Counted from the first letter of the stretch, positions 50,967 to 60,179 are shown. The stretch: 64,000 nt of DNA from Desulfocapsa sp. (GCA_016765495.1 JAESPV010000027.1:186001-250000); one strand, 5' to 3'. Notes: generated by a model not told the origin, from the sequence alone. A program made the numbers and translations.

Positions 50967-53900
50967 ATGAACGTTCAGGAATTTCTCAAAAAATGTTTCC
51001 TCTTTGACATTGAAATCAACGAGAAAAATGAGATTTATTCGCTTGGTGCTGTTTGTGGTGAAGATACTTTTCTGCTGGAAGCAGGAAGAAAAATCAACAA
51101 ACAGCAACTGGCTGATTTTGACGCCCTTGCCGCCGAAGCAGATTTTATCCTTGGTCACAACATATTCTCTCACGATGTACCCCATCTGACCAGGCTGGCA
51201 CCGAATCTTGCCCTTCTGCAAAAGCCGGTAATCGACACTCTGTATTTCTCTCCACTTGCCTTTCCGGAAAATCCTTACCATCGCCTGGTAAAAGATTATC
51301 AGATTGTCCGGGACAGCGTTAATAATCCTGTTCAGGATGCAAAACTTGCCGGAAAAATATTTTGCGAACAATGGGAGGCATTCAAGCTCCAGATAGAATC
51401 CTGTTCTGATGCCCCTCTCCTCTATCGCAGCTTTTTCCATCAGGAGTCATTGCTTAGTGGCCTGTCGTCTGCGATGAGCGAGATGGGTATAGCACTTCTT
51501 GAAGGTGATGATCTTTTTGAAAGTTTTTCCTGGTTTATCCGTGAAAAAGCGTGTGGAATAGCCTTGCAGTACCTTCTCGATCAACTTGGCAGTGGCAACA
51601 TAAGCTATCCGCCACTGGCCTATGTCACAGCATGGATCACAGTTGCCGGTGGGAATTCCGTTCTCCCTCCATGGGTACGTCACCATTTCCCGGAGGTGCG
51701 CCTGATCCTTCAGCAACTTCGGGAAATCCCGTGCAATCACAAGGATTGCCACTACTGTAGCAACCATCATAATCCCAAATACTTTCTTAAAAATTTTTTC
51801 GGCTTTGACGATTTCAGATCAACCCCGGCCACCAAAGAAGGGAAAAGTCTGCAGCAGGAAATAGTACAGTCTGCAGCCAGCAACCAATCGGTTTTCGCCA
51901 CATTACCCACAGGCGGCGGCAAATCCCTCTGCTACCTTCTCCCTGCCCTGATGCGCTACCATCGCCGAAACACTCTATCCATTGTCATCTCACCCCTGCA
52001 GGCCCTGATGAAAGATCAAGTGGATAATTTTTCCAACCAGACAGGCACCGGTGTTGCGGCGGCTCTTTCGGGAATGTTGACTCTCCCCGAACGGCGTGTT
52101 GTTCAGGAAGGCGTGCGGTTGGGTGACATCGGTATTTTGTACGTTTCGCCCGAGCAATTACGCAACAGTTCTTTTATTAACACCGTCAAGCAGCGCGAGA
52201 TCGGGGCCTGGATATTTGATGAAGCTCACTGTCTCTCCAAATGGGGGCATGATTTCCGACCGGATTACCTCTACTCCATCCGTTTTATCCGCGAGATGGC
52301 GCAACGGGACAAATGCAATATCCCGCCCGTACAGTGTTTTACCGCCACCGCTAAAAAGGATGTGAAGATCGAAATCATTGATATACTCGGGCGGGAACTT
52401 GGAATAAAAATCATCGAATTTGAAGGAGGTCATGAGCGTTCAAACCTGATTTATGAAGTATATCCCACAAGTCCCTATGAAAAAAACGAAACCATTCTGG
52501 AACTGCTCCGTATTCGATATCATGCTTCCGGTAGTGTGGTTATCTATTGTGCCAGGCGAAAAAGCACTGAAGAACTGGCTGAACTCCTGCAAACTGCAGG
52601 CTATAATGCCATGGCATTTCACGCAGGTCTCGTCCCGTCGGAGAAAAAAAATATTCAGGAAGATTTTATAAAAGGCAATATCCCGATAATATGCGCAACA
52701 AATGCATTTGGTATGGGAATTGACAAGGATAATGTGCGTCTTGTTATCCATTACGATATCCCCGGTTCTCTTGAAAATTATCTGCAGGAAGCAGGACGTG
52801 CCGGACGGGATAGAAATACAGCCGAATGTATCCTTATCTTTACGGATCAGGATATAGAAACCCAGTTTACCCTGAGCTCGATTTCAAGACTGACCAAACG
52901 CGAAATAGCGCAGCTGCTGCGAGGTTTACGCTATGCGGCCAAGGGAGAAAAGGAACTGGTTCTCACCACCGGTGAACTTATGCGTCAAGAGGTTGTGGAT
53001 CTTGACTCTGAAGAAATGTATGACGCTGACACCAGGGTAAGAACAGCAATCTCCTGGCTGGAACGGAGCGGGTATCTGCAGCGGAATGAAAACAACACCA
53101 GAGTATTCCAGGGTACTCCCCTGGTGCGTAATCTTGAAGAGGCCAGAGAAAAGATCGATTCCCTCGGGCTTTCAAAACGTCAGCAGGAACGCTGGATCTC
53201 TATTCTTGCTGCGATCATGGAAAACCGTACGCCAAACCGAGGTTTTAGTGCCGATGAGTTGGCGGGGCACAGTTCGTTTCAGAAAGCCGAACATGACTCC
53301 GAAAATGAAACAGAATCACAGCGTGTTATCCGTACCCTGCAAGACATGGCAGAGCAGGGGGTGCTGAACAAGGAAACCACTCTCACCGCCTATATTCGCC
53401 ATAAAGTTGCGGACAGCTCCAAAAAACGACTGGAACAAACCTGTTCTCTTGAACGGGATTTTTTAAAGGTTCTTGAAGAGATAGCACCCGACACTGAAAC
53501 GGAAAGCCGTCTGCAGATCGATTTAAGACAGGTGAATCAAAAACTTTTGGATATGGGACATGACTACGCCACCTCACGCAGCCTGAACCTGATTCTCCAT
53601 GGGCTATCATTGGATGGAAAAGGAATCGCAGGACAAAAGGGCAGTGTCAGTATCCGGGATCGCGGCTATCATCGATTTTCCATGATGTTGCACAGGGACT
53701 GGCAATCCCTGAACACAACGGTGAGAATCCGTCAGCAGGCAGCTTTTAATGCTCTGAATATGCTGCATTTGGCAGTACCTGTCGAGGCTCCGGCAGGTGC
53801 AGCAATTCTTGTTGAATTTACCCTTGAAAAAATCATTGATGCGCTGAAGCATGACATGCTTCTTACCGACCTGAAAGATCCCCTGGCTGCTGCGGAACGG

Positions 53901-56147
53901 GCACTGACGTTTATGAATGAACAGTCCATAATCGACCTGCAGCAGGGACTTGCAGTGTTTCGTCAAGCCATGACCATAACGCTGAATATGGATAAAAAAG
54001 GTGTTCGCTATACAAATAGTGATTTTGCTCCACTCAGAACCCATTATGGTGAACGCAATTTCCAGATCCACGTGATGAACGAATATGCAAAACGGGCGCT
54101 GGATACCATCAATGCAGCAAGGGGTCTGGTGAACTCCTACTTTCAGGATGAAAAGGAAGACTTTATCAAACGCTTTTTTCCGGGCCGTGAAAAAACATTG
54201 CAGCGGGCAACCAGTGAGCAGTCCTACCAGCAGATTGTTGATGATCTTCACAACCCTGCCCAGGAGGCCATTGTTTCTGCAAAAACATCCAGTAATATTC
54301 TGGTTCTTGCGGGGCCTGGATCGGGAAAAACCAGGGTGGTCGCCCATCGTATCGCTTTTCTTCTTCGGGTTAAACGGGTTCGCCCCGGCTCCATCCTTGC
54401 TCTCTGCTATAATCGTTCTGCCGTTACAAGCCTGCGAAAACAGATGAAGGATCTGATAGGACGTGACATGCAGAGAGTGACAACACTCACCTTCCATGGC
54501 CTGGCTCTTCGTATAACCGGCCGCTCACTAACGGAACAGATTCTTGATAAGGCTAAAACAGAGATCGATTTTTCAGAGCTGATCCGGGATGCCATAAAAC
54601 TGCTAAGAGGAGAAAGTGATGTTTTAGGCTTTGGTGACGGAGAGCCACGGGATGAGTTGATTAACAGGTTCAGCCATATTCTGGTAGATGAATATCAGGA
54701 CATTGACGAGGAACAATATACCCTGATTTCCCTTCTGGCCGGCCGGAATCTTAGTGCAAGTGAGGAAAAGATGACCATCATGGCAGTTGGTGATGATGAT
54801 CAGAATATCTATCGTTTCAGGGGCACAAATGTTGAATTTATTCGTAAATTTCATCGGGATTACAAGGCGGACATTCACCATCTAACAGAAAATTACCGCT
54901 CAACCGCTTATATTGTCGCTGTTTCCAATCAGCTTATTCGTCATAATCAAGACAGAATGAAAACCGAACATCCAATAAGGATAAACAGCGGCAGAAAAAC
55001 GCTGCCACCGGGCGGCAATTTGCAACAGAGCGATCCGGAAAGAAAGGGCAGGGTCGCAGTTCTTACCGTTGCGGACGAGAACACACAAGCGATATCAGTT
55101 TTACAGGAAATCAAAAAGCTGCAACAACTTGAAAATAATTTCACTTATCCAGACTGCGCAATTTTAAGTAGGGAGTGGAAGGATCTTGATTTACTCCGAA
55201 CCCTGTTTGAACAAGAAAACATTCCTGTTTCAACCAATTGGGGCAGATATAATTTCCCCACTTTTACCCGTATCCGGGAACATAAAAAACTCCTGAACTA
55301 TTTACAGAAAAATATCACCAAAGAAATGCAAGCCAACACTCTATTGAACCTGTTACCGTCAAATCGGGATGAAGATACTATCTGGCAGGATAATCTTCGC
55401 AGTATCATTAAAGACTGGGCTGAAGAAACAGCTGACACCTCCCAGCCTATATCGGACATTCTGGATTATATCTATGAAACACTGAGTGACCAGCGTCGAT
55501 CCGGGAACATTGGAAACGGAGTCTTCCTTTCCACGGTTCACTCCGTAAAGGGTATGGAATTTAATCATATTTTTATTCTGGCAGAAAACTGGCAGCAGAA
55601 ACAGGGGACAGAACTCGAAGAAGAGCGACGTCTCTTTTATGTTGCCATGTCACGGGCAAGAGAGTCACTCCATCTTTTTTCACTGCAAAACAAAAACAAA
55701 AACAAAAAGCCAAAAAATCCCCATACCGCACTCCTGAAGGGGGAAGAAATTTTTCGCAAAACAGTTGATCGAGTGGAAGCAGAAAAACTGCCACATTTTC
55801 ACTATGAAATTCTAGGAATGAAAGAACTGTTTATCGACTATGGTGGAAGTAAACCATCATGCCATCCCATACACAAAGAGCTGAGTAGATTAAAAGCCGG
55901 TGATACCCTGCAGTTGGAAGAGCGTAACAAACACCTGGAACTGACAAGCAAGGGAATAGCCGTGGCCCGCTTGTCGAAAAGTGCAGCCAAACACTGGCAA
56001 TCCCGACTGCAATTCATTAAAGTTGCAAAGATTATTGCAATCACCGTGCGACATCGCACTGATATCAGAGATGGTACATTTGTCGACCGCTGTGAGGTAG
56101 AAAGCTGGGAGTTGCCCATTGTTGAGCTTAAGATTGACACTGAATAA
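50967..56147 (+). CDS. Exonuclease-RecQ-UvrD helicase fusion
   Basis: A 1726-residue DNA-processing protein. Residues 1-200 resemble a DEDD 3'-5' exonuclease (FDIEINEKNEIYSLG, LGHNIFSHD). A RecQ-type SF2 helicase follows: TLPTGGGKSLCYLLPAL near 313, FDEAHCLSKWGHDFRPDY near 418, GMGIDKDNVRLVIHYDIPGSLENYLQEAGRAGRD (key part QEAGRAGRD). A linker of about 400 residues includes winged-helix-like parts. Then an SF1A UvrD-like helicase: LAGPGSGKTRVVAHR near 1115, LVDEYQDIDEEQY near 1241, STVHSVKGMEFNHIF and a C-terminal RRLFYVAMSRARESLHLF. All motor motifs look intact, so the protein has two motors and a nuclease. Similar RecQ-UvrD fusions exist in scattered bacteria; their role in repair or defence is not settled. 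Confidence 0.9.
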   Translation: MNVQEFLKKCFLFDIEINEKNEIYSLGAVCGEDTFLLEAGRKINKQQLADFDALAAEADFILGHNIFSHDVPHLTRLAPNLALLQKPVIDTLYFSPLAFPENPYHRLVKDYQIVRDSVNNPVQDAKLAGKIFCEQWEAFKLQIESCSDAPLLYRSFFHQESLLSGLSSAMSEMGIALLEGDDLFESFSWFIREKACGIALQYLLDQLGSGNISYPPLAYVTAWITVAGGNSVLPPWVRHHFPEVRLILQQLREIPCNHKDCHYCSNHHNPKYFLKNFFGFDDFRSTPATKEGKSLQQEIVQSAASNQSVFATLPTGGGKSLCYLLPALMRYHRRNTLSIVISPLQALMKDQVDNFSNQTGTGVAAALSGMLTLPERRVVQEGVRLGDIGILYVSPEQLRNSSFINTVKQREIGAWIFDEAHCLSKWGHDFRPDYLYSIRFIREMAQRDKCNIPPVQCFTATAKKDVKIEIIDILGRELGIKIIEFEGGHERSNLIYEVYPTSPYEKNETILELLRIRYHASGSVVIYCARRKSTEELAELLQTAGYNAMAFHAGLVPSEKKNIQEDFIKGNIPIICATNAFGMGIDKDNVRLVIHYDIPGSLENYLQEAGRAGRDRNTAECILIFTDQDIETQFTLSSISRLTKREIAQLLRGLRYAAKGEKELVLTTGELMRQEVVDLDSEEMYDADTRVRTAISWLERSGYLQRNENNTRVFQGTPLVRNLEEAREKIDSLGLSKRQQERWISILAAIMENRTPNRGFSADELAGHSSFQKAEHDSENETESQRVIRTLQDMAEQGVLNKETTLTAYIRHKVADSSKKRLEQTCSLERDFLKVLEEIAPDTETESRLQIDLRQVNQKLLDMGHDYATSRSLNLILHGLSLDGKGIAGQKGSVSIRDRGYHRFSMMLHRDWQSLNTTVRIRQQAAFNALNMLHLAVPVEAPAGAAILVEFTLEKIIDALKHDMLLTDLKDPLAAAERALTFMNEQSIIDLQQGLAVFRQAMTITLNMDKKGVRYTNSDFAPLRTHYGERNFQIHVMNEYAKRALDTINAARGLVNSYFQDEKEDFIKRFFPGREKTLQRATSEQSYQQIVDDLHNPAQEAIVSAKTSSNILVLAGPGSGKTRVVAHRIAFLLRVKRVRPGSILALCYNRSAVTSLRKQMKDLIGRDMQRVTTLTFHGLALRITGRSLTEQILDKAKTEIDFSELIRDAIKLLRGESDVLGFGDGEPRDELINRFSHILVDEYQDIDEEQYTLISLLAGRNLSASEEKMTIMAVGDDDQNIYRFRGTNVEFIRKFHRDYKADIHHLTENYRSTAYIVAVSNQLIRHNQDRMKTEHPIRINSGRKTLPPGGNLQQSDPERKGRVAVLTVADENTQAISVLQEIKKLQQLENNFTYPDCAILSREWKDLDLLRTLFEQENIPVSTNWGRYNFPTFTRIREHKKLLNYLQKNITKEMQANTLLNLLPSNRDEDTIWQDNLRSIIKDWAEETADTSQPISDILDYIYETLSDQRRSGNIGNGVFLSTVHSVKGMEFNHIFILAENWQQKQGTELEEERRLFYVAMSRARESLHLFSLQNKNKNKKPKNPHTALLKGEEIFRKTVDRVEAEKLPHFHYEILGMKELFIDYGGSKPSCHPIHKELSRLKAGDTLQLEERNKHLELTSKGIAVARLSKSAAKHWQSRLQFIKVAKIIAITVRHRTDIRDGTFVDRCEVESWELPIVELKIDTE

Positions 56148-56211
56148 AAAAAACAACAAAATGTAATCGCTCACCGGAAATAATTTGGTAACGTTACATG
56201 TATATTGAGGA

Positions 56212-56481
56212 TTATCGCCCAAATATATGTTTCACTAAAGCTGTTACGATCGGCTCACCAGTATCGACAACACTTGCCGAATAGATCCAATTGCTGTTTG
56301 CCTGACCTACAACAGCAATTGCATTTGCCTCGTACTCAACAAGGTTGAGCTCACCATTTTCGGGAGGAACAGAATGATGCATTCCAGAAGTCGTCAGCCT
56401 GAGCTGAGTGTCAACTTCGGGCTTAGGGGATAAGAGTTGAAACAGACCGTTTTCTACAATCCCGACAAATATTTCACTCAT
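56212..56481 (-). CDS. Small conserved-looking protein, unknown function
   Basis: An 89-residue protein. ACAGGAAAA stands before the ATG at 56479-56481; the frame is open to 56532 but that part is unlikely. The central LNLVEYEANAIAVVGQANSNWIYSASVVD (key part YEANAIAVVG, WIYSASVVD) has an all-beta look and resembles short uncharacterised proteins with a WIYSA motif. No signal peptide. It begins a set of small genes between the helicase and the caspase-like gene. Confidence 0.65.
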   Translation of the reverse strand: MSEIFVGIVENGLFQLLSPKPEVDTQLRLTTSGMHHSVPPENGELNLVEYEANAIAVVGQANSNWIYSASVVDTGEPIVTALVKHIFGR

Positions 56482-56602
56482 GACTTTTCCTGTTTTCAAT
56501 CGGTTGAGGCCCATAAATTTGTTAATGAACAATCAGGTAGCAAAGTGTTATTAACCTGTGAAACGAGACTAGCGATACTGAAAAGTTTGTTAAATCGTTG
56601 GA

Positions 56603-57103
56603 TCAGGATCCTTCAGCAGCCCTGCGTTTAGCTGATCCGAACAAGTAGCCGGCAATGGCACCGAGAATGCCGATCGGGGCCGTAAGCTGTTCGCTTGTTA
56701 ATGCAGAAACAGTAATAAACATGGTTCCTTCTATAACAAGCACAAGTCCGATAGCATTCACCAGGCTTTCTTCGGCACAGTGGTCAAGATTTTTTAGACA
56801 GAATAAGACCATAGCCAAGATAACAGGGGTGGAGCAAATAATACCTATTAGAAGCCACATCCTGTTCCTCTCCTGGAGGAGGATAAGATCCGCATTCTTC
56901 TCTAGTAATATATCGCTGGTGGCAGTTTTCAGGCTTGGAAGATACCCTTCTGTCGCTTGGGAAGGCCTCATCATTTCAATTTCTTTCAGCAAACTCTGCC
57001 CTTTTTCAGACAATTGTTCAGTCATTCCTGGTTTCACCAGGATGAAACCGGAACAACAAACGATCAGACCGATGAGTAACATGGCGAATAAATGATTGCG
57101 CAT
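56603..57103 (-). CDS. Small membrane protein, unknown function
   Basis: A 166-residue protein with an N-terminal hydrophobic segment (LFAMLLIGLIVCCSGFILV), a charged helical stretch of about 70 residues, then two or three more hydrophobic segments (LLIGIICSTPVILAMVLF; AIGLVLVIEGTMFITVSAL; IGILGAIAGYLFGSA). The N-terminal segment could be a signal anchor. AAGGAGTT stands before the ATG. It follows the secreted protein gene (57131-57484) by 27 bases on the same strand and probably shares its transcript. No family is recognised. Confidence 0.65.
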   Translation of the reverse strand: MRNHLFAMLLIGLIVCCSGFILVKPGMTEQLSEKGQSLLKEIEMMRPSQATEGYLPSLKTATSDILLEKNADLILLQERNRMWLLIGIICSTPVILAMVLFCLKNLDHCAEESLVNAIGLVLVIEGTMFITVSALTSEQLTAPIGILGAIAGYLFGSAKRRAAEGS

Positions 57104-57130
57104 AATATGTAACTCCTTCAGGATGGCTAA

Positions 57131-57484
57131 TTAATTACATTCTTTCTTAACCTTTGCACGAGAAAGCTCATTTAAAAACCCCCTGTAATATTCTTTATCA
57201 GCTCCTGTCCTGGCGGATTGATGTTTACTCATCAATCGAACTTGAAGTGCCTGGAGTTCTGGGCATTGGAATATGGCAATATCCTGTCTGAACTGTTCCA
57301 ACTCTCTGGAAGGCTGGACTTGACGATATTTGGGAGAGAGCTGCTGGTACTGTGGTGCCAATGCTCTGTCCTGTTTAGGAAAAGGATTGAGCACCGCCCC
57401 AAAAGAGGACATGGCGAAAAACGAAATAAATACCGTCAATAGTAGGCCGTGGCAGAGATTTTTTCGGACAACTAAACGATTCAT
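57131..57484 (-). CDS. Small exported protein, unknown function
   Basis: A 117-residue protein with a signal peptide (GLLLTVFISFFAMSSFGA). The mature part is rich in Gln, Arg and Leu, is probably helical and has two cysteines (IFQCPELQ, KKECN). GGAAAGGAG stands 6 bases before the ATG. It is the first sure gene of a two-gene unit with the small membrane protein, so the two may work at the inner membrane/periplasm. Not recognised. Confidence 0.65.
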   Translation of the reverse strand: MNRLVVRKNLCHGLLLTVFISFFAMSSFGAVLNPFPKQDRALAPQYQQLSPKYRQVQPSRELEQFRQDIAIFQCPELQALQVRLMSKHQSARTGADKEYYRGFLNELSRAKVKKECN

Positions 57485-57693
57485 GTGTTGCTCCTTTCCA
57501 TAGAATTATCATATCCAGTAGTGGGGTATGTCTGACAACTGTTTAACCAGCTTAAGACCAATTTACGGCTTCCCCTTAGCCTGTGTAATGCTATTTGACA
57601 TTGATAAATTAGCAATACACGTACCAATGCTGAATATTCTGCAGCAATTTTTTTTAAAAAGCCCCAAAGGCCCCTTTCCATAAGGCCTTTCAT
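57481..57693 (-). CDS. Doubtful 70-codon open frame upstream of the exported protein
   Basis: Its stop overlaps the ATG of the exported protein (ATGA), which could mean coupling, but the downstream gene has its own good ribosome site. The start region overlaps a hairpin (AAAGGCC/GGCCTTT near 57670-57690). The chain has no recognisable features. Kept at low confidence only. Confidence 0.2.
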   Translation of the reverse strand: MKGLMERGLWGFLKKIAAEYSALVRVLLIYQCQIALHRLRGSRKLVLSWLNSCQTYPTTGYDNSMERSNT

Positions 57694-57781
57694 CTCTTTT
57701 TTGCGCCAAAATTTCCTGTTATTGGTTTCCTAAAACAGAAGAAACCACGATTTTGAACCGAAGCCGTACCCAAAATCGGTG

Positions 57782-57810
57782 GATATGCACCACCAGTACT
57801 GGTGCATATC
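57782..57810. repeat. Perfect inverted repeat in the small-gene region
   Basis: GATATGCACCA (57782-57792) and TGGTGCATATC (57800-57810) with a 7-base centre that itself contains AGTAC. A weaker CGATTTTG/CAAAATCG pair lies about 30 bases before it. These lie in the 307-base gap 57694-58000, where no gene is seen. It could be a terminator, operator or the end of a small element. Confidence 0.45.
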
Positions 57811-58000
57811 ATGCAGTTGAGGGAGAGAAGAGGGACGAAAGTTCTGACTCAAGACCTTTACAGGTTCAGCTATCGGGGGATATCAGCGATAAAAAGCAAA
57901 TGAAAAATTGATTGGTGTAAATATTGTTTTCTCGCATTCTGCGAAGTACTGTGATTTGAAAAAAAACCCTAACAGAACAAAAAACAATAAAGAGGAGAAG

Positions 58001-58153
58001 ATGAGTGCAAGTAATGCTGTTTTAAGTAAAAGTCCGCCCGCTTTGTTGTCTGACTTTCTCTCAAAAAAATATGAACAGGAAAAAACAGTCGAGCGTTACA
58101 TACAGGGTAATATCAGATTACCTACGGTTGATATACACCACCCCCCCCACTAG
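58001..58153 (+). CDS. Small protein (50 residues) upstream of the caspase-like gene
   Basis: ATG at 58001 preceded by AGAGGAGAAG, a strong ribosome site, so translation is likely. The frame is open further upstream to 57908 without a ribosome site. The chain has a helical middle (ALLSDFLSKKYEQEKTVERY) and ends at a run of eight C (58141-58148) that codes HHPPH just before the stop. A change in that run would alter only the last few residues. No family is recognised. Same strand as the caspase-like gene, 266 bases before it. Confidence 0.55.
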   Translation: MSASNAVLSKSPPALLSDFLSKKYEQEKTVERYIQGNIRLPTVDIHHPPH

Positions 58154-58419
58154 TGCGTCGGAGTCAGTAGGGTGAAAACGACCACTTTTATGACAAATGA
58201 GCTTATCATGGGGGGAGTCTTTCTACTCTTGCTTTGGTACCTGTGCAGTGATTGGAGGTGCTTAGCACTTTAAAGTGAGCAAAAGATCACCAGGGTTTAA
58301 AAAATGGATTGGTTTTTGCTATGCATTCAACAAAGCCAAACACAACAGATTGTGCTCCTGGTGATGATTCCGAAATAAGGAATAGAACCTGAAAACTAAA
58401 AGATCAAGGAGAAAAGGTT

Positions 58420-59259
58420 ATGGGAAAAAAAGCACTATGCGTTGGTGTCAACAATTTCAAGAACTTCCCAGGTGCCGCATTGCGTGGATGTGTCAACGAT
58501 GTACAGGACATGTCATCACTACTCCAGGAACTCTTTGGATTTGCAAATAAGGATATCACTATTTTAACTGATGCAGATGCCACAAAGGCAAACATCATGA
58601 ATAATCTAGAGGCAATGGTGGATGAGGCCAAAGCTGGTAAATATAATTATATTGTCTTCAGCTTTTCCAGTCATGGTACCCAGGTTCCAGATTTGAGCGG
58701 CGATGAGGATGATGCGGCAGATGAAGCATTTTGCCCCCATGATTTGGATCAGGCTGGTGATGCATGGGATCCAAATTTCATTATTACCGATGACGAATTG
58801 CACGATCTCTTCGCTACTCTGCCTGAAAATGTGATACTGGAGGTGTATCTCGACACCTGTCACAGCGGCACTGGGGTCAGGGCGATAGATTTTCTCTTGA
58901 CCCGCAAGCCACGATATATGCCGCCGCCATCACTTCAGGCGTTTAAGCAGATTGAAGGCCGGGCTTCACGCGGACTCGCAAGAAAATTCATACAGCTGCC
59001 TGTTGTCCATCATGTTTTGTGGGCGGGATGCCGCTCCGAGCAGACCAGTGCGGACGCTTTGATTGAGAATAACTGGCATGGGGCGTTTACGTACTTCTTC
59101 TGCAAACAAATGCGTGCATGTCAAAACAGACTTTCTCGTAAAGAGATAATTACCAAGGTGCGGGGAGATCTGGCTGCAGGTAACTATACCCAGATACCAC
59201 AACTGGAATGTGATGCGACCCGAAGAAATGAATCCGTCGCTAGTCTTTTAAAACTATAG
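58420..59259 (+). CDS. Caspase-like (peptidase C14 / metacaspase) protease
   Basis: Cysteine protease of the caspase/metacaspase clan, 279 residues, cytoplasmic (no signal peptide). The start KKALCVGVNNFKNFPGAALRGCVNDVQDM is typical (key part LRGCVNDVQDM). The catalytic dyad is His85 in SFSSHGTQ and Cys147 in LDTCHSGT. Acidic residues around DLSGDEDDAADEAF suit calcium or S1 basic-residue binding, as in type I metacaspases. There is no extra effector or sensor domain, so the protein is a bare peptidase domain. AAGGAGAAAAGG stands before the ATG. Downstream follow a microgene and an M15 peptidase on the same strand. Role unknown; self-killing, processing of a partner, or stress response are possible. 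Confidence 0.9.
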   Translation: MGKKALCVGVNNFKNFPGAALRGCVNDVQDMSSLLQELFGFANKDITILTDADATKANIMNNLEAMVDEAKAGKYNYIVFSFSSHGTQVPDLSGDEDDAADEAFCPHDLDQAGDAWDPNFIITDDELHDLFATLPENVILEVYLDTCHSGTGVRAIDFLLTRKPRYMPPPSLQAFKQIEGRASRGLARKFIQLPVVHHVLWAGCRSEQTSADALIENNWHGAFTYFFCKQMRACQNRLSRKEIITKVRGDLAAGNYTQIPQLECDATRRNESVASLLKL

Positions 59260-59445
59260 AAAGTAGAGGGAAAACAACAGAACGCTTTTAAAACAGCTCT
59301 CTTCTCAAATGATTACAAGTCGCCTTGGTCATACATGCTTTTTGCTTTTTAAGGCACATCTTCGGATCGGAGGTATCAGATTAGGTTCTCTGGTGCATTG
59401 GAAACGCTTTTTTTTACGCATTTGACTGGAGGGGAATGAAAGAAT

Positions 59446-59571
59446 ATGGATATCTATCAAAAAATATGGAATGCAGACCAGTCTGAAGGTTCAGTGCGTG
59501 CAGATTCCTTGACCCGCAGGGGGCTCAACTGTCCAACATACATTGCTGAGATAAACAGGAGACCACTATGA
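59446..59571 (+). CDS. Microgene (41 codons) coupled to the M15 peptidase
   Basis: ATG at 59446 with GGAGGGG about 12 bases before it; the stop TGA at 59569-59571 overlaps the ATG of the M15 peptidase gene (ATGA). That overlap is the main reason to believe it. The chain begins MDIYQKIWNADQSEGSVRAD and has no membrane segment; it contains one cysteine. Not recognised. It could be a regulator or inhibitor of the peptidase, or only a leader that couples translation. Confidence 0.5.
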   Translation: MDIYQKIWNADQSEGSVRADSLTRRGLNCPTYIAEINRRPL

Positions 59572-60179
59572 GTGTACGACTCTTTCCAGATGACGTGTTA
59601 TTTTTTCAACGATTGCTTAAAAGTGACGGCTTGTATACGGGGAAGCTCGACGGGATATGGGGGGCGTTCACCGAAAAGGCCGCGAATGAGTTTGAGGCGC
59701 AGGCCGACCTGTTAAAAACGGAAATTATGGAGTTTGATTTCCGTACTGAAAGAAATATCGGAACCCTTGCTCTGTCTGCCCAGAAAGAGTCAAGAATTTT
59801 TATGAAAAAAATTGTGGCTAAGGGCATAAAGGCAAAGATCATTTCAGGATCAAGAACCTATGCCGACCAGAATAGATTATTCAGGCAGGGCAGGGGGGAC
59901 AATCCCGGCCCCATAGTTACTAATGCTCAGGGCGGTAGAAGCAACCATAATTTCGGAATTGCATGGGATATTGGCATTTTTACAGAAACTGGAGGTTACA
60001 TCACGGGAGGTGCTGCTTATGATCGTGCGGCTGAAGCCGGAATGGGAGAAACTATTGAATGGGGTGGAGATTGGGCAAGTTTTGTGGATAAACCACACTA
60101 CCAGTTAAAACTTGGTGTGAGTCTGGCGCTGATCCGCGAAAAGTTTGAGACCGGCGAAGGCTTTACTCTGGTCGCATAA
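59568..60179 (+). CDS. M15-family peptidoglycan endopeptidase (L-alanyl-D-glutamate type), endolysin-like
   Basis: A 203-residue peptidase of the M15 (VanY/CwlK/phage endolysin) type. The N-terminal 50 residues form a peptidoglycan-binding-like repeat (FFQRLLKSDGLYTGKLDGIWGAFTEKAANEF; key part GLYTGKLDGIWG). The catalytic part has SGSRTYADQNRLF, then SNHNFGIAWDIGIF with the zinc histidine and aspartate, and DKPHYQL with the last zinc histidine. No signal peptide is seen, as in phage endolysins, so export would need another route or lysis. Its start overlaps the microgene stop. No holin or other phage gene is near. It would cut peptide cross-links in cell walls. Confidence 0.87.
   Translation: MSVRLFPDDVLFFQRLLKSDGLYTGKLDGIWGAFTEKAANEFEAQADLLKTEIMEFDFRTERNIGTLALSAQKESRIFMKKIVAKGIKAKIISGSRTYADQNRLFRQGRGDNPGPIVTNAQGGRSNHNFGIAWDIGIFTETGGYITGGAAYDRAAEAGMGETIEWGGDWASFVDKPHYQLKLGVSLALIREKFETGEGFTLVA

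Noticed and set aside
50628-51440. 270-codon minus-strand open frame
   Set aside because: It spans the end of the topoisomerase A gene and the start of the helicase fusion on the other strand; composition is not protein-like.
53607-54497. 296-codon minus-strand open frame
   Set aside because: It is a shadow of the helicase fusion gene; no ribosome site and no family pattern.
58141-58148. Run of eight C as a phase-variation tract
   Set aside because: Adding or removing one C changes only the last few codons of the 50-residue frame, so it has little switching effect.
58190-58273. 27-codon hydrophobic open frame
   Set aside because: No ribosome site and too short to support without comparison.
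59568-60179. Prophage lysis cassette
   Set aside because: The M15 peptidase is endolysin-like, but no holin, spanin, structural or integrase gene is present.
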